DNA of 64,000 nucleotides, taken from positions 248,001 to 312,000 of the forward strand of contig JAGQDJ010000117.1 in NCBI GenBank assembly GCA_022885665.1, written 5' to 3'. The DNA is from Triops longicaudatus. Taxonomy: Eukaryota > Arthropoda > Branchiopoda > Notostraca > Triopsidae. Of the stretch, positions 1 through 12,200 are shown piece after piece; positions within the stretch are counted from its first letter, which is position 1, and each line of letters starts with the position of its first letter. Both the position numbers and the translations under genes were made by a program. The notes under the pieces were generated by a model, which saw only the letters and a program-made list of their open reading frames with translations, was not told where the DNA came from and searched no databases.

Positions 1-621
1 ATTATTGCAATTACATCAACAGACATTCAGACATTGTTTTAATATTCAAAATGTTTTTTCTACGAGATTTCTTTGAAGAGAGTGCGATCTTGAAAGAGTG
101 CAGAAGTAGGATTTCACAAGTCTGGAATTAACACTATTGCAGTTAACTTTATTTGGAAACTCCCAAACTCGTCCCGCGGGGACTTTTTGCAAGGGGTTGT
201 GTAACAACGTGCTGTACGGAAAAAGTAGAAATCCTTACATGGAATCTAGAAGGGATAGTTGGCCTATTAAACTTCAGTACTAAACTCTCTAATTTGTTTC
301 GTTTGGAAATGCTTCACGAAGCTTTTATCCTAGGAAAAGAAAGTCTTATTTTGTAAGTGGAAGAATTCAGCCTTTTGAAAGCTATAAAACTTAAACTTGG
401 TCAGACGTAATAAAGTTCTGGAAGAACAATTCACTTTGAGATACGTTGGAGTAACGATGCACACTTTGTTACACAGCCCCGTTTTATCTTGCCTATACGC
501 CGAATCTCAATCACAACTTCAATTCCCAGGTACTTGAGGCGGGCACTTTGCTTTGAAAACCACCTCAGTAGGCCCACCCTGTCTTACCTGAATCAAATTA
601 AAGCCGCTTTGTTTGCATATT
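1..621. other. 3' flank of the channel gene
   Basis: This is the DNA downstream of the stop codon of the minus-strand channel gene. Several short open frames exist on the plus strand, but the one at 489-815 is only the antisense of the channel's last exon. A TTTATT at about 147-152 reads AATAAA on the minus strand and could serve as a poly(A) signal, though it is far from the stop. I see no other gene. Confidence 0.5.
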
Positions 622-3600
622 TCATATGTAGCTTGCGAATACTGCCCAGTAAATGGCGTTCAAAAGAGCAAATAATGCTGGGAACAAAATCCTGGAACAG
701 CGATCTATATACACTGCCCTGGCACGGGCTCTTTGAGCGGGTGTCAAACTTGGCGGACGAGGTGGAGCCCCAGTTAACATTCTTGCATTTTCCTGTTAAT
801 CACAAAAGTTGGTAAAAGAATGAATGTAACAATATGATGAGATGACTTTATACCCGTGCAGCGAGGTCGAATAGCTTGTCGTGTTTAGGCGGCTCTCCGG
901 GTTTCGGCCCGTCCGAGTCCCCTAATACGATATTCACCAAGCAGTATTCCATCAACGCCATGAAGACGAAACTACGAGATGGAAAGAGAAAAAGAAGTTT
1001 AGGAATGCTTCCGCTTTCGTATTTTGTCGGATAATTTGATATACATAGTGCATGTGGACATAAAGGCGTCAACAGCTTTCAGATAAGAAACTGGTGGCAA
1101 CGAGGCTTGTGACTTGGCATGTTGAGTAGAGAGAGTCAATAGTGACGTTACTCCCAAAGTCACACGTGCTGGAGCGACCTCAGGTTTGATCCAGAACGAT
1201 ACCCACTAATCCAAGAAAAAGCCATAAAATACCTTGCTGAGCACATTTTTACTTCCATGCAAAAACGACATAACAAAATGACACCATAGCATGGAATAAT
1301 GTTGCGTTAAACTAGTACGGAAAGAAACTAGTCGAGACTTTTTTTTTAAAGAAAAAGACTTCTCTTAAAAATGTTTCACGTATTCAAATGTCATTTTAAA
1401 ATTCGTTCCTTATCAGTTATAAACAAAACTCAGACGGTTTGAGTCGGTTTTTATTACGCACAAGTTTGTTTTTTGCTTCTTGGAACTCCGAAATTAGCGA
1501 AAATTCGATTCGCGACCAACCGTAAAACTCGGGTATAGCTTACCGACATGATGACAATAAGGCAAGTAGGAATGTATGTGTGAAAGAGATAGTATCCAAG
1601 ACGGCGTTTCAGCACAAAAACAACTTCCAGACAAGTGAAGTTTCCTGGAAACAAAGATACCCGTAAGTGGCTGCCAAATCTGTGATAAAAACGCAACTGA
1701 CCGGTAGAATACACTTGAGTGCAATCGTTCGTGTAATTTTTAACCAACTGCAGCTGGGGTAATTCGATTTTGTCGTCAATGGCGAGTGGAACTTCATGAT
1801 CGAATACGAAAACGAGATCATCCGTTGTATGTGAAACTATAAGGAGAGTTAAAATTAGGTGTTTCAAAACAGGGTTACAAGTAAGCACAAGCGTGGACAA
1901 GAAATCGGAGTAATGGTGCGTCTATTCTCTTGTTGAAATCAGCATCAGTACGCATCGATCTGCTGTCATGTGATGTGCTTTCGGAAGGCAATCGTGTAAG
2001 TGATTACTTACTGCTTTCCATCTGCAGCTTGCATTCCTGGGTATCTGTAAATAAAAATATATTGAATAGCGAATTTTTTTTAATACTTTCTATAAAATGT
2101 ACCGTGTGGGTAGAGGGCGAAGTTCATTGCGCATGACAGCGTCAGCGTTAACCTTGAAAAAGAAAAGAAAGCATGAACAAGTCATTCGACTTTCGATCTA
2201 TGGTATTGCATTACTTAACCATGTAAAGAATTCGCTTGTCTTTGTAAAGCCATAAGTAATGGTTAGGAATTGTCATGGTCTGGAAGTGGACTTGCTTCGC
2301 GTTCTTGAAGTAGGAATCCGGTCTCCACATCGATTTGAGCCATTCAACTTCCAGAAGCCTGAAATAAATAAACAGTGTAATTTTTTTATTAATCGTTCAA
2401 TTGTAGGATTTCCTCGAAATGTCTTCATGAAGACGATGACCTTTTTCACACAACAAATTAATTCGCCAGCGAGACATTTATATCTTCTTTGTCTTTTTAA
2501 CTTTTATTTCACTATTTTTTCCGGTTTCAGCGAGTCTGGGATTTGCTTTTGTAATGGAACCCGTCAATCTGCTAAGGAAGCGACAGGCAAAACTGCTTGG
2601 GCTATTGTGTTCTTTTATTTCTTTTGTTTCTCACCAGTCACCTTATTATACGTTGCGGTTTTAAGGCCTATATGATGTCTTCCTTTTTCCGTGTTATTTT
2701 TGTTCTTCAGTTTGGCCAAAAACTATTATTTTTTTTCTTCGATTGAAAGGAGAAAAAGAACGACAGTGATCTCTTTGGTATGACCCATAATCAGACCCAT
2801 ACGGAAGTCTTCATACATCCCCCAACTGGTCATCATGGTTTCGCTCATGGTCTTTTCCTCTCCAGGCAGAATGCAATTTTGAGATAAGACACGAAATATT
2901 ATTTTTGTCTCTCTTTCCTCCCATTTCCGTCTATATTAAAAGATTCCTTTCATCAGGAAAATGATGCGGGTTAAGGGCCAACCGAATATTTCGAAAAAGT
3001 GAAGGACAACACAATATTTCCAATGCCAGATCTTTTTGGGTCTGGAGCATTTTGGTTTTTGTTCCATTTCTTTCAAACATGAAGTGGACAATAGGCTCTC
3101 TGCGTTCGTGTCTAAAATAAAAGACACTGGAGAACTTGGCAACTGAACGAGCACGATTTAACCATATTCTTTCTTTCATAAGTAGTCTTCTAATAGAAAC
3201 GTTGGTGATTGTGCCTTGGCTTCCTTACCGACCCCTAGGAACTTCCTTTCTCATTCTTTGAAAAGGTGTTCGTGAATGTTATAAGGGGGCGAACGTGTTT
3301 AAGAGCTCGACAGTCTCTTCGGTTCAAGAGGCGTCCAAACACTCTTGCTTCCCATTTTTAACCGCAAGATCTCTCCATGGCGTGGATGCAAAGGGATCAG
3401 AAAAGCATCGATCCCATCAAAGCCCACAAGACACGGCACACATATGGACGTCACTTCACAAAAAATAAAAAGACTCCTTTTTCTTTGTGGTTCTCATAAG
3501 AGGTCTTAACTTAGCAAATCGTGCATAGAAGGTACAAAGCTCTTACGGAATTGGTCTATCTACTTCCCAGCATTGCGCCAAACCTTCACTCAATTTTATT

Positions 3601-5493
3601 TGACTCAGTAATCCTTTTACTCCTGCATGATGCGCGAGTATATAAGTAAAAATCTACTTACCGATAATCTGTGGTCATGTTTTCCGGAAAGCGAAGACGA
3701 TGATCTCTCCACGTTTGAGCGAAGAATATGTCAGCGGCATAGGTCTAGAAACAGAAAGTTATACAGCTTCGGTACAGGACGCGGTAAAAATAGAACCGTG
3801 ACAAATTGTTAAAATATATGGTTACAGCAGATAAGATTTCACCTAGCTATAAAGACAATTGTTTCGCATGCTGAGCCTTAGAATGCAGTGCTCAAGCTCA
3901 GTTTATATTTGCCATAGTACCACACAGACAGTTCAAGGTGCCACAGCCACCATGAAAACAGGAAGTTTACTACTTTTCATTTCGAGAACCTTATATGCCT
4001 ACGAGAACTTTCAAGCCAAGGATTCTTAACCAGAGGAAAACGTACCCTTTGGGAGTGCAAGAAATATTTCGGGCGGTACAGGAGATTGGGTAAAATGCCT
4101 TCATACTTGTAAAATGTACCATATTATGCCCAAGTACCTTTGAAAAGATGTACGTATATCAACTTGGAAAGAAGTGAGTATATTCGCTAAATTGTCGGAA
4201 TTTGTACGCGGCAAAAGGATTTGCTGACTACTAGACTATGCCCTAAAGTGGGCTCTTTATTCCCTGGCTAAAAGCGAAATAGCCGTGTTAATAATGATAA
4301 AATTTTCTTTAGACCCAATAAATTGCATTAGAAAACGATATGTGCTGCCCAAATAATGATTGATATCAGCGGCTATTAAAGCTGAACGTCTTGTCAGTGT
4401 TTTTCTTGTTACACAATGTTACGGATAAATAGAGAAGTATCACCGGTTCAGTAAAATTATCGCATTTGTTTTTAAAGAATGAGAAAAATAAACATGGCCC
4501 AGGAAAACGTACCGTGTTTGTGAAAAGCAGTTAGAATATCAAAGCCTTTTTGATTCATGAAATAGTTTTTCTAGCAATAATCCATAATACTTCGGCTCCT
4601 AAGTCCACTGCCCTGAATCTGGCTGAAAATTCTGAGACATGTTTTCTTTTCGTTTGAGCCCGGTAGGCTCTTGGCCGCACCGAGAACGAAATGTGAACAG
4701 AACATATGATGTTAAAAAATTAATAAGTGTGAAAAAGTACTCGAAACTGTGAATGATAAATTCGCAGACGGAAAGGGAGGGTTGACGCAAGTTTTCCGAT
4801 ATTTTTACTTAATTGCTGTTACCAATTCCCATGAAAGAGGTGAATGTGCAGGGATTTTAATGTTTTGACTGAGCGTGTGAAGAAAGTTGAATTCCTTTCT
4901 TCAGTTCTCAAAAAAAGAACTTTACGGATGATAACAGTAATATCAACATATATCAATAAGTCGTCCCGTGCTAATTTTTCTTAGTGAGGGCCCGCCGATT
5001 TTAACTTCTTGTGTTTTGTCTCGCGACTCAAATGTTGAGAACGAGGAGCTTAACACATTCTTTCCGATCGACTTGAAGTACGTCGCGCTAAAATGTAATT
5101 TTTGCCTAGGTTCTAGGTAACTACTTTAGTCCGGAAGTCCATAGTGTTTTTGCCAGAAAAGGGCGAGAATGCTGACAGACAAAAAAACGGTTCAAGATTA
5201 TAGGACGAATCTCATCACTCACCATAGAGTTTTCGTTGATCGAATCAAGTCCCATGACAGTCACATGAAATTCTACCGTTGTTGGTTGCCCGCTCACTTT
5301 CGGTGGCCGCATTTTGTCATAGGTCTTATCTTCAGGCAAGATCTCTGCCAAATCCAAGGCGCACGTCCCACTATAATGAGGATCAACGACGTTACGTTTA
5401 TCAAGTTGTCACTTTGCTTGTGTAAAAAGGCTGCTTTCACCTGAGAAGGAATGCAATCTTGAGGACCGTCCACCAGTTCTTATAACAAGACAT
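622..5493 (-). CDS. Cys-loop ligand-gated chloride channel subunit (invertebrate GlyR/pHCl/HisCl-type)
   Basis: Pentameric ligand-gated anion channel of the plasma membrane; the ligand cannot be told from sequence. Exons in transcript order: 5493-5441, 5370-5223, 3744-3662, 2358-2215, 2152-2103, 2044-2012, 1836-1702, 1644-1544, 1205-1045, 971-854, 792-622. They sum to 1197 nt, 398 residues, all phases matching. Visible in order: a signal peptide (MSCYKNWWTVLKIAFLLS); the ligand-binding domain with WRPDSYFKNAK; the Cys-loop cysteines C150 and C164, 13 residues apart; a second pair C209/C220, typical of glycine and histamine receptors; M1 (about 232-249); M2 beginning with P-A-R at 261-263, the anion-selectivity signature; M3 (about 300-321); M4 (about 377-397). 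The M3-M4 loop is short, about 55 residues. The family is certain. The closest subgroup looks like the arthropod GlyR-like/pHCl branch rather than GluCl or RDL, from M2-M3 wording such as FVFMALMEYCLVNIV. The start is chosen because the signal exon joins exon 2 in phase. Confidence 0.93.
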
Positions 5494-7736
5494 CTTTTCG
5501 GCTCGCAGAACGCAGTGTTGAAGGCGAATGACGACAGGTCAAGCGATGAAGATGATGAGTGTTACTGTAATCAAGAGAAGAGCGAATGAGGAAATAGCTT
5601 GGTCTTTTTTTCCTAATGGATCAGGGAGTGTCAATCACAGATGATCAAACTTGCCAAGGATGTTCGGTCTCCGGAAAAAGCGGGGAACTAAAGAAGCAAA
5701 GGTAATGACATAGCTAGCGGGAGTCCATAAAATATAGTATGAAAATACGTCGTTCAAAGCTTCTATATTCTCGTCAAGCTGATCTATAATCGTAGCTTTT
5801 CCCTCCATGATCTAAATATAGTGTGACTTTTCCTTTACAGCGTTCTGTCACAGATCGCAGTTCAATGTGCAGTACACCTCGGAATACCCGTTACTCCGCT
5901 ATTCATACATTTGACGTTGTATTATTATACAACAGCAATAGGTCTCTAATTCCACTATAAAACTTGCGAGTTAAATGTAACCCCTTATTCTGCTTTGTAA
6001 GCAACGCGCCTTCTTTGTAGCTTTAGCTTGATTTTCTAACCTACATGACCAGTATAGCAGTTTCCTTCTATAGAGGAATAAAGGAAGGGGTACGATAGGC
6101 AAACTAATGCAACATTCTCACTACTAATGCATCAGACAATTCAAGACAGCAAAAACATTGGAGTCGTGAAAGAAAAGAGCTCATTAAATCCTCGTGTCCT
6201 GGGATTGGTTCGGATGTGACCGTCTGAACCCATCATTTCCTGGAGTTCACATCCGACTATTTTAGCTCAGAGCTTGATTAAAGATATGTGCTTTGCGGTA
6301 CGGACCTCAAACTAATAGGAAACTAATCACGTTTTAGCGTAACTCAGTGTCAGCAATTTTTCTCTCCGTTCCATCATCTGAGAGGCACGAATGTCTCACG
6401 TGGCACTATTCTCAAATTATGATAAACGTAATTCCGCGATATAGCCCATAGCAGCAGAAAAGGATCAGTGGCTACTGTGTTCCATTTCGCTCAACCGATA
6501 TTAGGGGAGGCTCGCGGAGGACAAAAGCCGGCATAAAATGCAGTCTCCGTTTGCTATTTACACGCGAGATTCTTGAATAATAGGATCACGGGGAAAAAAA
6601 GCAGTAGTGTCTTCAAATATGGCGATTAAAGTCTCCTGTAGTACTACCCCAATAGTCTCTTTTTTTTTCTAACCTAAAGCAGAATGTGAATTGCGTGACT
6701 AACTCAATTCACGTCTAGGGTTACGTTGTGTTCGCACCGTTTTTCTTAAAATCTCGCTCGTGCTTGATATCTACGTATAGCTTATGAAGATTTCAGTGAT
6801 GGGGCATCATAATTTACTTTTAACAATCGTTAAGCTAAAATTCTAACTAGAGCTGCAAAAGCCTATTAGTACTCTTGGTACAACGAGTGTGAGGCTCGGA
6901 GTTATGCAATGGAAAGATTGTCTCCTGTATACAAAGCGTTGAATAAAATTAAATTTGTAATGAGCTAGGAGACACCAATTGCAGATCTTGTCCACGTTTT
7001 GGAAAGTCGCGGACACCCTTTATAGCCACTTCTTCCAGGAAATAGCCTCCCATAGTGAACTTCGAAGTTCTATGTACTGAAAGTAGAAGAAAAAGCTTAC
7101 TGACAACAATGATAATACACCTATGTCCTATATTGCTATTGAAAAGGCTGGCTCATTTAAACCACGTTCAAATAGTGCAAATTTACAGAAGCGTGTGAGG
7201 AAATAAGATAGGGAAACAAATGTACGTAAACATATAAGGTATAGTACCTTAAATTGCATCGAATCGGAGATTCTTATGAGCTTAATGGAACAGAATGCTG
7301 TACAAAGTAATAAGAAATTTGGTACTGGATGGTTTAGAAGGAGCTTCTGGAAAGGAAAGGCAAATTACGAAAAGTAATAAATTATTTCAACAAACATCAA
7401 TTTACCTTTTTTTTAGAAAGAAAAATCTAGGAAAAACTTTCCCGTAATGCGAGCATTGAACTGCACCTGGCGATTTTAGAACGCGCTAGTATTCCCAGTA
7501 AACTACCCGAGTTTATCGCATCTTTCACGCTGTGATGGTGCCAAAATTTTCTCATAAATTATGGATCTTTACTTACGTGCTGTTGCGTCCGTTATGCAGG
7601 AGGGCTTTTTGTATTGGCCTGTTGGACTTCCTAAGTCCTAAAGGACCCGTTGCACCGGAAAAGGTCTCACCAACTTTGGTGTTGCTCTATTTTTCACTGT
7701 CCATCAGGGCTTTTACACGATCATTATTTCGCCCCC
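5494..7736. other. Intergenic region between channel and small spliced gene
   Basis: This stretch holds the promoter side of the minus-strand channel gene and the possible 5' part of the plus-strand gene that starts at about 7737. Open frames are short and overlapping, without recognisable motifs. A candidate acceptor (TTTTTCACTGTCCATCAG, ending at 7707) just upstream suggests that the 7737 gene may have an earlier exon here, but I could not connect one in phase. Confidence 0.4.
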
Positions 7737-8527
7737 ATGAGCTTCGAGCCTGCCTCCGAAAAACGACCAGCACGTCTACCTGCGAACGTCCTCACCGCTA
7801 CTGACGCCAGTCAAGGATCAAGTGCACAGCGTTACGTAGCGTCGTCACAAACACAGCTTCTTTCGACACTGAACTATTCCGAATATAAAAGTCTTCTTTA
7901 CTCAACGCAGCAATCTTCCATATCACGGTACTGGCAGCCAGTAAACAAGGATGTAGGAGCTATTATCTTTCTTCCCAACTATGAGCCAATGTTGCTAGGT
8001 TAGGTTGTTGAGTACGATGTACTGCTGGATCCTACCAACAAAGCAAAAGCACACGACTTAAAGGGAGCAATCAGAGAAAATTACACCGAGTTTTTTTACA
8101 AAGTGTATTACGTACACAATGCTGGAGGACTCGACGAAGTAGTCAATTTCACGTAAACCCGCGCAGAAATTGCTCTTCCTCTTTCTGTAATTCTTTATTT
8201 TTTACTTTGTGACTGGAGCTCAACAAGCTCGTCGCGGACGATAAGCTACTGGCAGCTAACCAGCAATGTCACTGGGCTCGCTGATATACTTCCACCAATT
8301 CTACCTCAACCGTACTGGGATGCTGTGCATGGAAATGCAAGTAGGCTTGCGCGAGCTTTCCTCAGTCTATCTCGTTGAAGCATGGTTCCGGACAAGTCCG
8401 AATTCGAGGAAAAATATACGAAACACGTCCTTTAAGTCAATAAGCTACAACATCATACTTTTTAGGCATTGAACGCAGTTCGGTTTCGCCATCATCAGAT
8501 GTTGAATTGTATCAACAGCGTCCATAA
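7737..8527 (+). CDS. Small spliced gene of unknown family
   Basis: I do not recognise this protein. The model is four exons: 7737-7940, 8004-8152, 8219-8340, 8466-8527. It rests on splice grammar: donors GTAAAC, GTAAAC and GTAGGC, acceptors TTAG, GGAG and TTTTTAG, and phases 0, 2 and 1 that join exactly to a stop after 178 residues. The first exon is rich in Ser, Thr and Gln (STLNYSEYKSLLYSTQQSS). The second exon reads like a folded domain, with VEYDVLLDPTNKAKAHDLK followed by a stretch ending FYKVYYVHNAGGLDEVVNFT, and vaguely recalls a SEA-type domain. The third has SSRTISYWQLTSNVTG then a proline-rich LPPILPQPYW. A YWQ tripeptide occurs in exons 1 and 3. The start is uncertain: the frame stays open upstream to an acceptor near 7707, so a signal-peptide exon may be missing. 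Function unknown. Confidence 0.5.
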
Positions 8528-9292
8528 GTACGAATCGAAATGGTCTTGTGCCCAAAATGGACCATTGCTCGTTTCCGCCGGTGGTTGTAAGGCAATAAAA
8601 AATACGCTTCGGACGAAATAAGACCGTCATGCCCTCAAATATCGACAAACCTTAAACTGTTCTCGTGCTATGTACACTCGGAGTTATGCATGCTAGAGAA
8701 GTCTCGTAAGACTCTCAAGAGAGCAGTTTCCACACAGAGGGCAAAAACTTCCAGAGCGTAATGAGTTGTGCTGAAGAAGCGTGGCGACGGAAAATTTAAA
8801 TTCCTCTGTAGTTCTGTAAAAAAAAAAAAAATTACGTGAGTACCATTGAGAATAGCTTCTGTTCTCGTTTACAGCTTCTTTGCCAAAATGTATATAGAAA
8901 AAGTATTGAGATTATAAGATTACGGGTAAAAAACGTGATTTGGAATTTGCATTTTTGCTTTCCCATTATGTCTCGGTCTTATGGTTTAACAGTTCTGCGC
9001 TTTACCAAGGCTAGTTCAATCGATACCAGCTAATCGATGACAGAACGATAAGTAGACAATATTCAAGTGCCTACATCGCGCTTTTCAAAGATTCGTACCA
9101 TTTATAGGAGAAAAAAACAACACCATTATATTTTGGTCACCGTCACAATATATTTCAAGACTCCTTCCCATAAACGAAAAAAGTGCGTAACGAAAACGAA
9201 TACAACCAACCACTTTTAGCTTATAATAAAACATACTCAAATACAACACAAAATTTCACTGTTTTACTGAACAGACAGGATTTGCTCCATAA
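8528..9292. other. Intergenic region, nothing recognised
   Basis: This region lies between the stop of the small plus-strand gene and the stop of minus-strand MON2, so it should hold two convergent 3' ends. A run of A at about 8819-8832 is the only simple sequence of note. No open frame here has a recognisable motif. Confidence 0.5.
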
Positions 9293-12200
9293 TCATAGCG
9301 AACCGTTGGCTGTGACTGAATTACGGTTCGTAAGCGGCGGAGGTTGGAGAAGGTCTGCGTACTGCAAGAGGACTTCTTTCAAAGGTCGCGCCAGTTGAGG
9401 AGCACACGAACCAGTCAAATTGACCAAATGAGGGTACATGGATACGACCTGATTCCACATTGAACGCGTCGTCCCTAGAAAAGTCAATTACTCAACGCTT
9501 TGTCCTTTATTGTGCTAACTACGTAACGCTCGTACGTGTGAATAGGGTGGTTCCCAACCTACCTTTTCTATCAGAGTCCTGTTCGGGATTTCTCTTGAGC
9601 GATGTAATCAACGTATTTAGACCTTGTAGGGCGAAACTCACCTCCGCTACACGATGTCTGCGAGAAAACGCCAAACGAAAAGAAGATGGGCGAGATTAGA
9701 GTGCAAAGTTCGCACAAAATGCTGCCGAGAACAAAACTACAGTACACGTATGCATGGCTAGGATGATAAAAAAATCTTTTCTCTAACATTAAGCAAACGC
9801 ACTTCAGAGTATCCGAAGTCATTTGAGTATCTAATTTTTTTAAGCGACTAGTTTTTCTCTTTTCTTTGCTAACATGATGCAGAAGGTACAACTTTACTTC
9901 TGATTTAATTGCTTCGTCTAAGCTTAACCTCGAATTACCCTTTCGAAACAAAGCCAGCTCCGGTAATCATTAAACCGTGAGTTCAAAAGTCTGAACGTAC
10001 CTTGGCAATGGACACTTGCCGCTCAACCGTTCTTCTTCTACATAGGTCGACAAAACTTGCTCGAATCTGTGTAGTAAGGCGGTCACGGCCAAAAGCTGTC
10101 CAGTTCCTGTCGCGCTAGCTGGGACATCCCTAATATTGTCTTCGACTTTCGCGTTCTCTACATTCTTGTCTGGTTCGCCCCAGGAGGAGAAGACGAATTG
10201 GAAAAGGGACGTGGTAGGCGCCTTGGTTTGTGTGTCGCTCGTTTTTGTACTCGGGTTGAGCGAATGGGAGCTCAGAGAGAATTGTAACAGGGTGTCGAAA
10301 CACACTTTAGCTAATTCTTCTCTTAAGCGCGTCTGTTCTCCTTCTGTTTCACGTCCAATCAAGGAAATGACCATTGTTTATGTTTAAAAAAACTTAAAAG
10401 GGCAGTTACCTGGCGAGACTGCTTGAACAGAACCTTTGTTCAACAGAGTCATGACTTTAATAAGGAAAGCGTGGGGCAATGCTGCCGCGTGGGGCAATAC
10501 TTGGTCGCGCAGAAGGCTAATCAAGCGAATGTCCAATGCTTCATCAGCTTCGGCTTCTTCAACAGTTTGGCTGATTGGCACTAGACTGGAGGAGAAATAG
10601 GAAATGCATTACAAGCCGGAAGAGTCCGTAATCCGGCATTAGTAGCTCGGCATGTTTCAGCCTCTAAAACAAGGCAAGTTCAATACCTCTCCATCTCTTT
10701 TCCAACATAGGTCCTTTTAAAATCGTGAAAGAAAGCTATTCTCTTTTAAGAGCAACTCCGTAAGGTTAAAAAGGACAACGAGAGGTGAAAAGGAGGAAGC
10801 GAACCCTTTTTGAACGTAAGCTCGACTTCTCTCCATCTTCCTCGCAAATTGCACAAAAAAAGGAGAGACAGAAAGCTTAGTTTACCTTTTTGGGAAGAGG
10901 AACTCTTCCACAGCATTTCCTAATTGTTTCCAAAAGGTCTGAAAATGCTGAGGTTGCTGCAAGGTTACCGGTAAACCAGCTTGCGTGGCTTGGATCAAAG
11001 AATCAAGTGCCAGTCGCCACGTGGTCTGAGCTGTGCAATCGTAGCGTAAACTCAAAGGCAAGCGAAAGCATTGAAGAATGTTGGCTAGCACATGGGATTC
11101 GACCACTGAAGGTTCGGAGCTCGTCTGCAAGTATAAGGCTACCACCATAGACATAGCTCGCTCACCAAATGGTACGTAGTTAAGCGCAATCCAATCCGAC
11201 TTTTTCCCCCACACAAAAAAAGGTAAGCTTTTTATGGTATATATAACGCATGAGTACCTGTTGTTTTCCAACGCTGGTTCTCAAATCCTTAACTGGAGCT
11301 TGACACGCATAAGTGGCAAATGTGAGAAGCTGATTGAAAACCATGGGAAGCATAGCTCGCATGGCAGCGGTACCCGAGCTCAGTTCTTGATGCAAACATT
11401 GCATGGCTGCTAATACACCTTCTTGCAAGGGGGTCAGGATTGGTTCGTTCAAAGAGGGGAGCAAGAAAGCTGACGATTCCCAATGCACAGGTACACAAAT
11501 GCAGTTTTCCAAAACTTGGCAAAGTTGAGTGAGGTCACTGGAGACAAACCTGTTCACGTATAGAAACCATAATTAATTCCGATCGAGTCGTTAGCTCTCT
11601 AGATAATTACCTGTCTTTAACGTGCTGGAAAAGTGACGGGAAAAGATGCACCAAAGCTGTAAGGAATGGCTGAGTCGGCACATAAGGATCTGTGGTGCAT
11701 TTGTCCGTTCGGGAATTAGGTGTTTCAATGCCTACGTGTAACCAGACTTTCCACGCCAAGTTCCACGAAACATTTTCCGCGCCGTCGATGTCGACGTCTT
11801 CACTCTTGCAGAGCAAAACTTCTTGAAAGGCCTTGAGCGCCGATAAAGAAACCTCATTATTCTTGCTTAAGGCTGCATTTTCGATGAACTCCAGTAGAAG
11901 AGCGAACGCACGGGAAAAATCACCCAAGGTTTGCAACAAGGGCCGCTTAGTGTTGAAAACGCGAGCGACCCCCGATAAGGATAGCACTTGCGTTTCGGCC
12001 CACTGCTTTTGGGCCGTATTGCGAGAATGATGAATCAATAGTTGACCACCCGGGTCGACTTTGGCATCTGAGGCCTGACTGGATAAGCTTCGTACTTTAT
12101 CGAGTAAAGGAAAAAGGACCTGATTCCAAAATATGAGACCGGTAATTTTTTTTCCCGGAAACGCATTTCTTAACAAAACGTTACCTGCCAAACCACTGCT

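Noticed and set aside
489..815. 108-codon plus-strand open frame
   Set aside because: It overlaps the last exon of the channel gene, which is supported by the M4 sequence and matching phases on the other strand.
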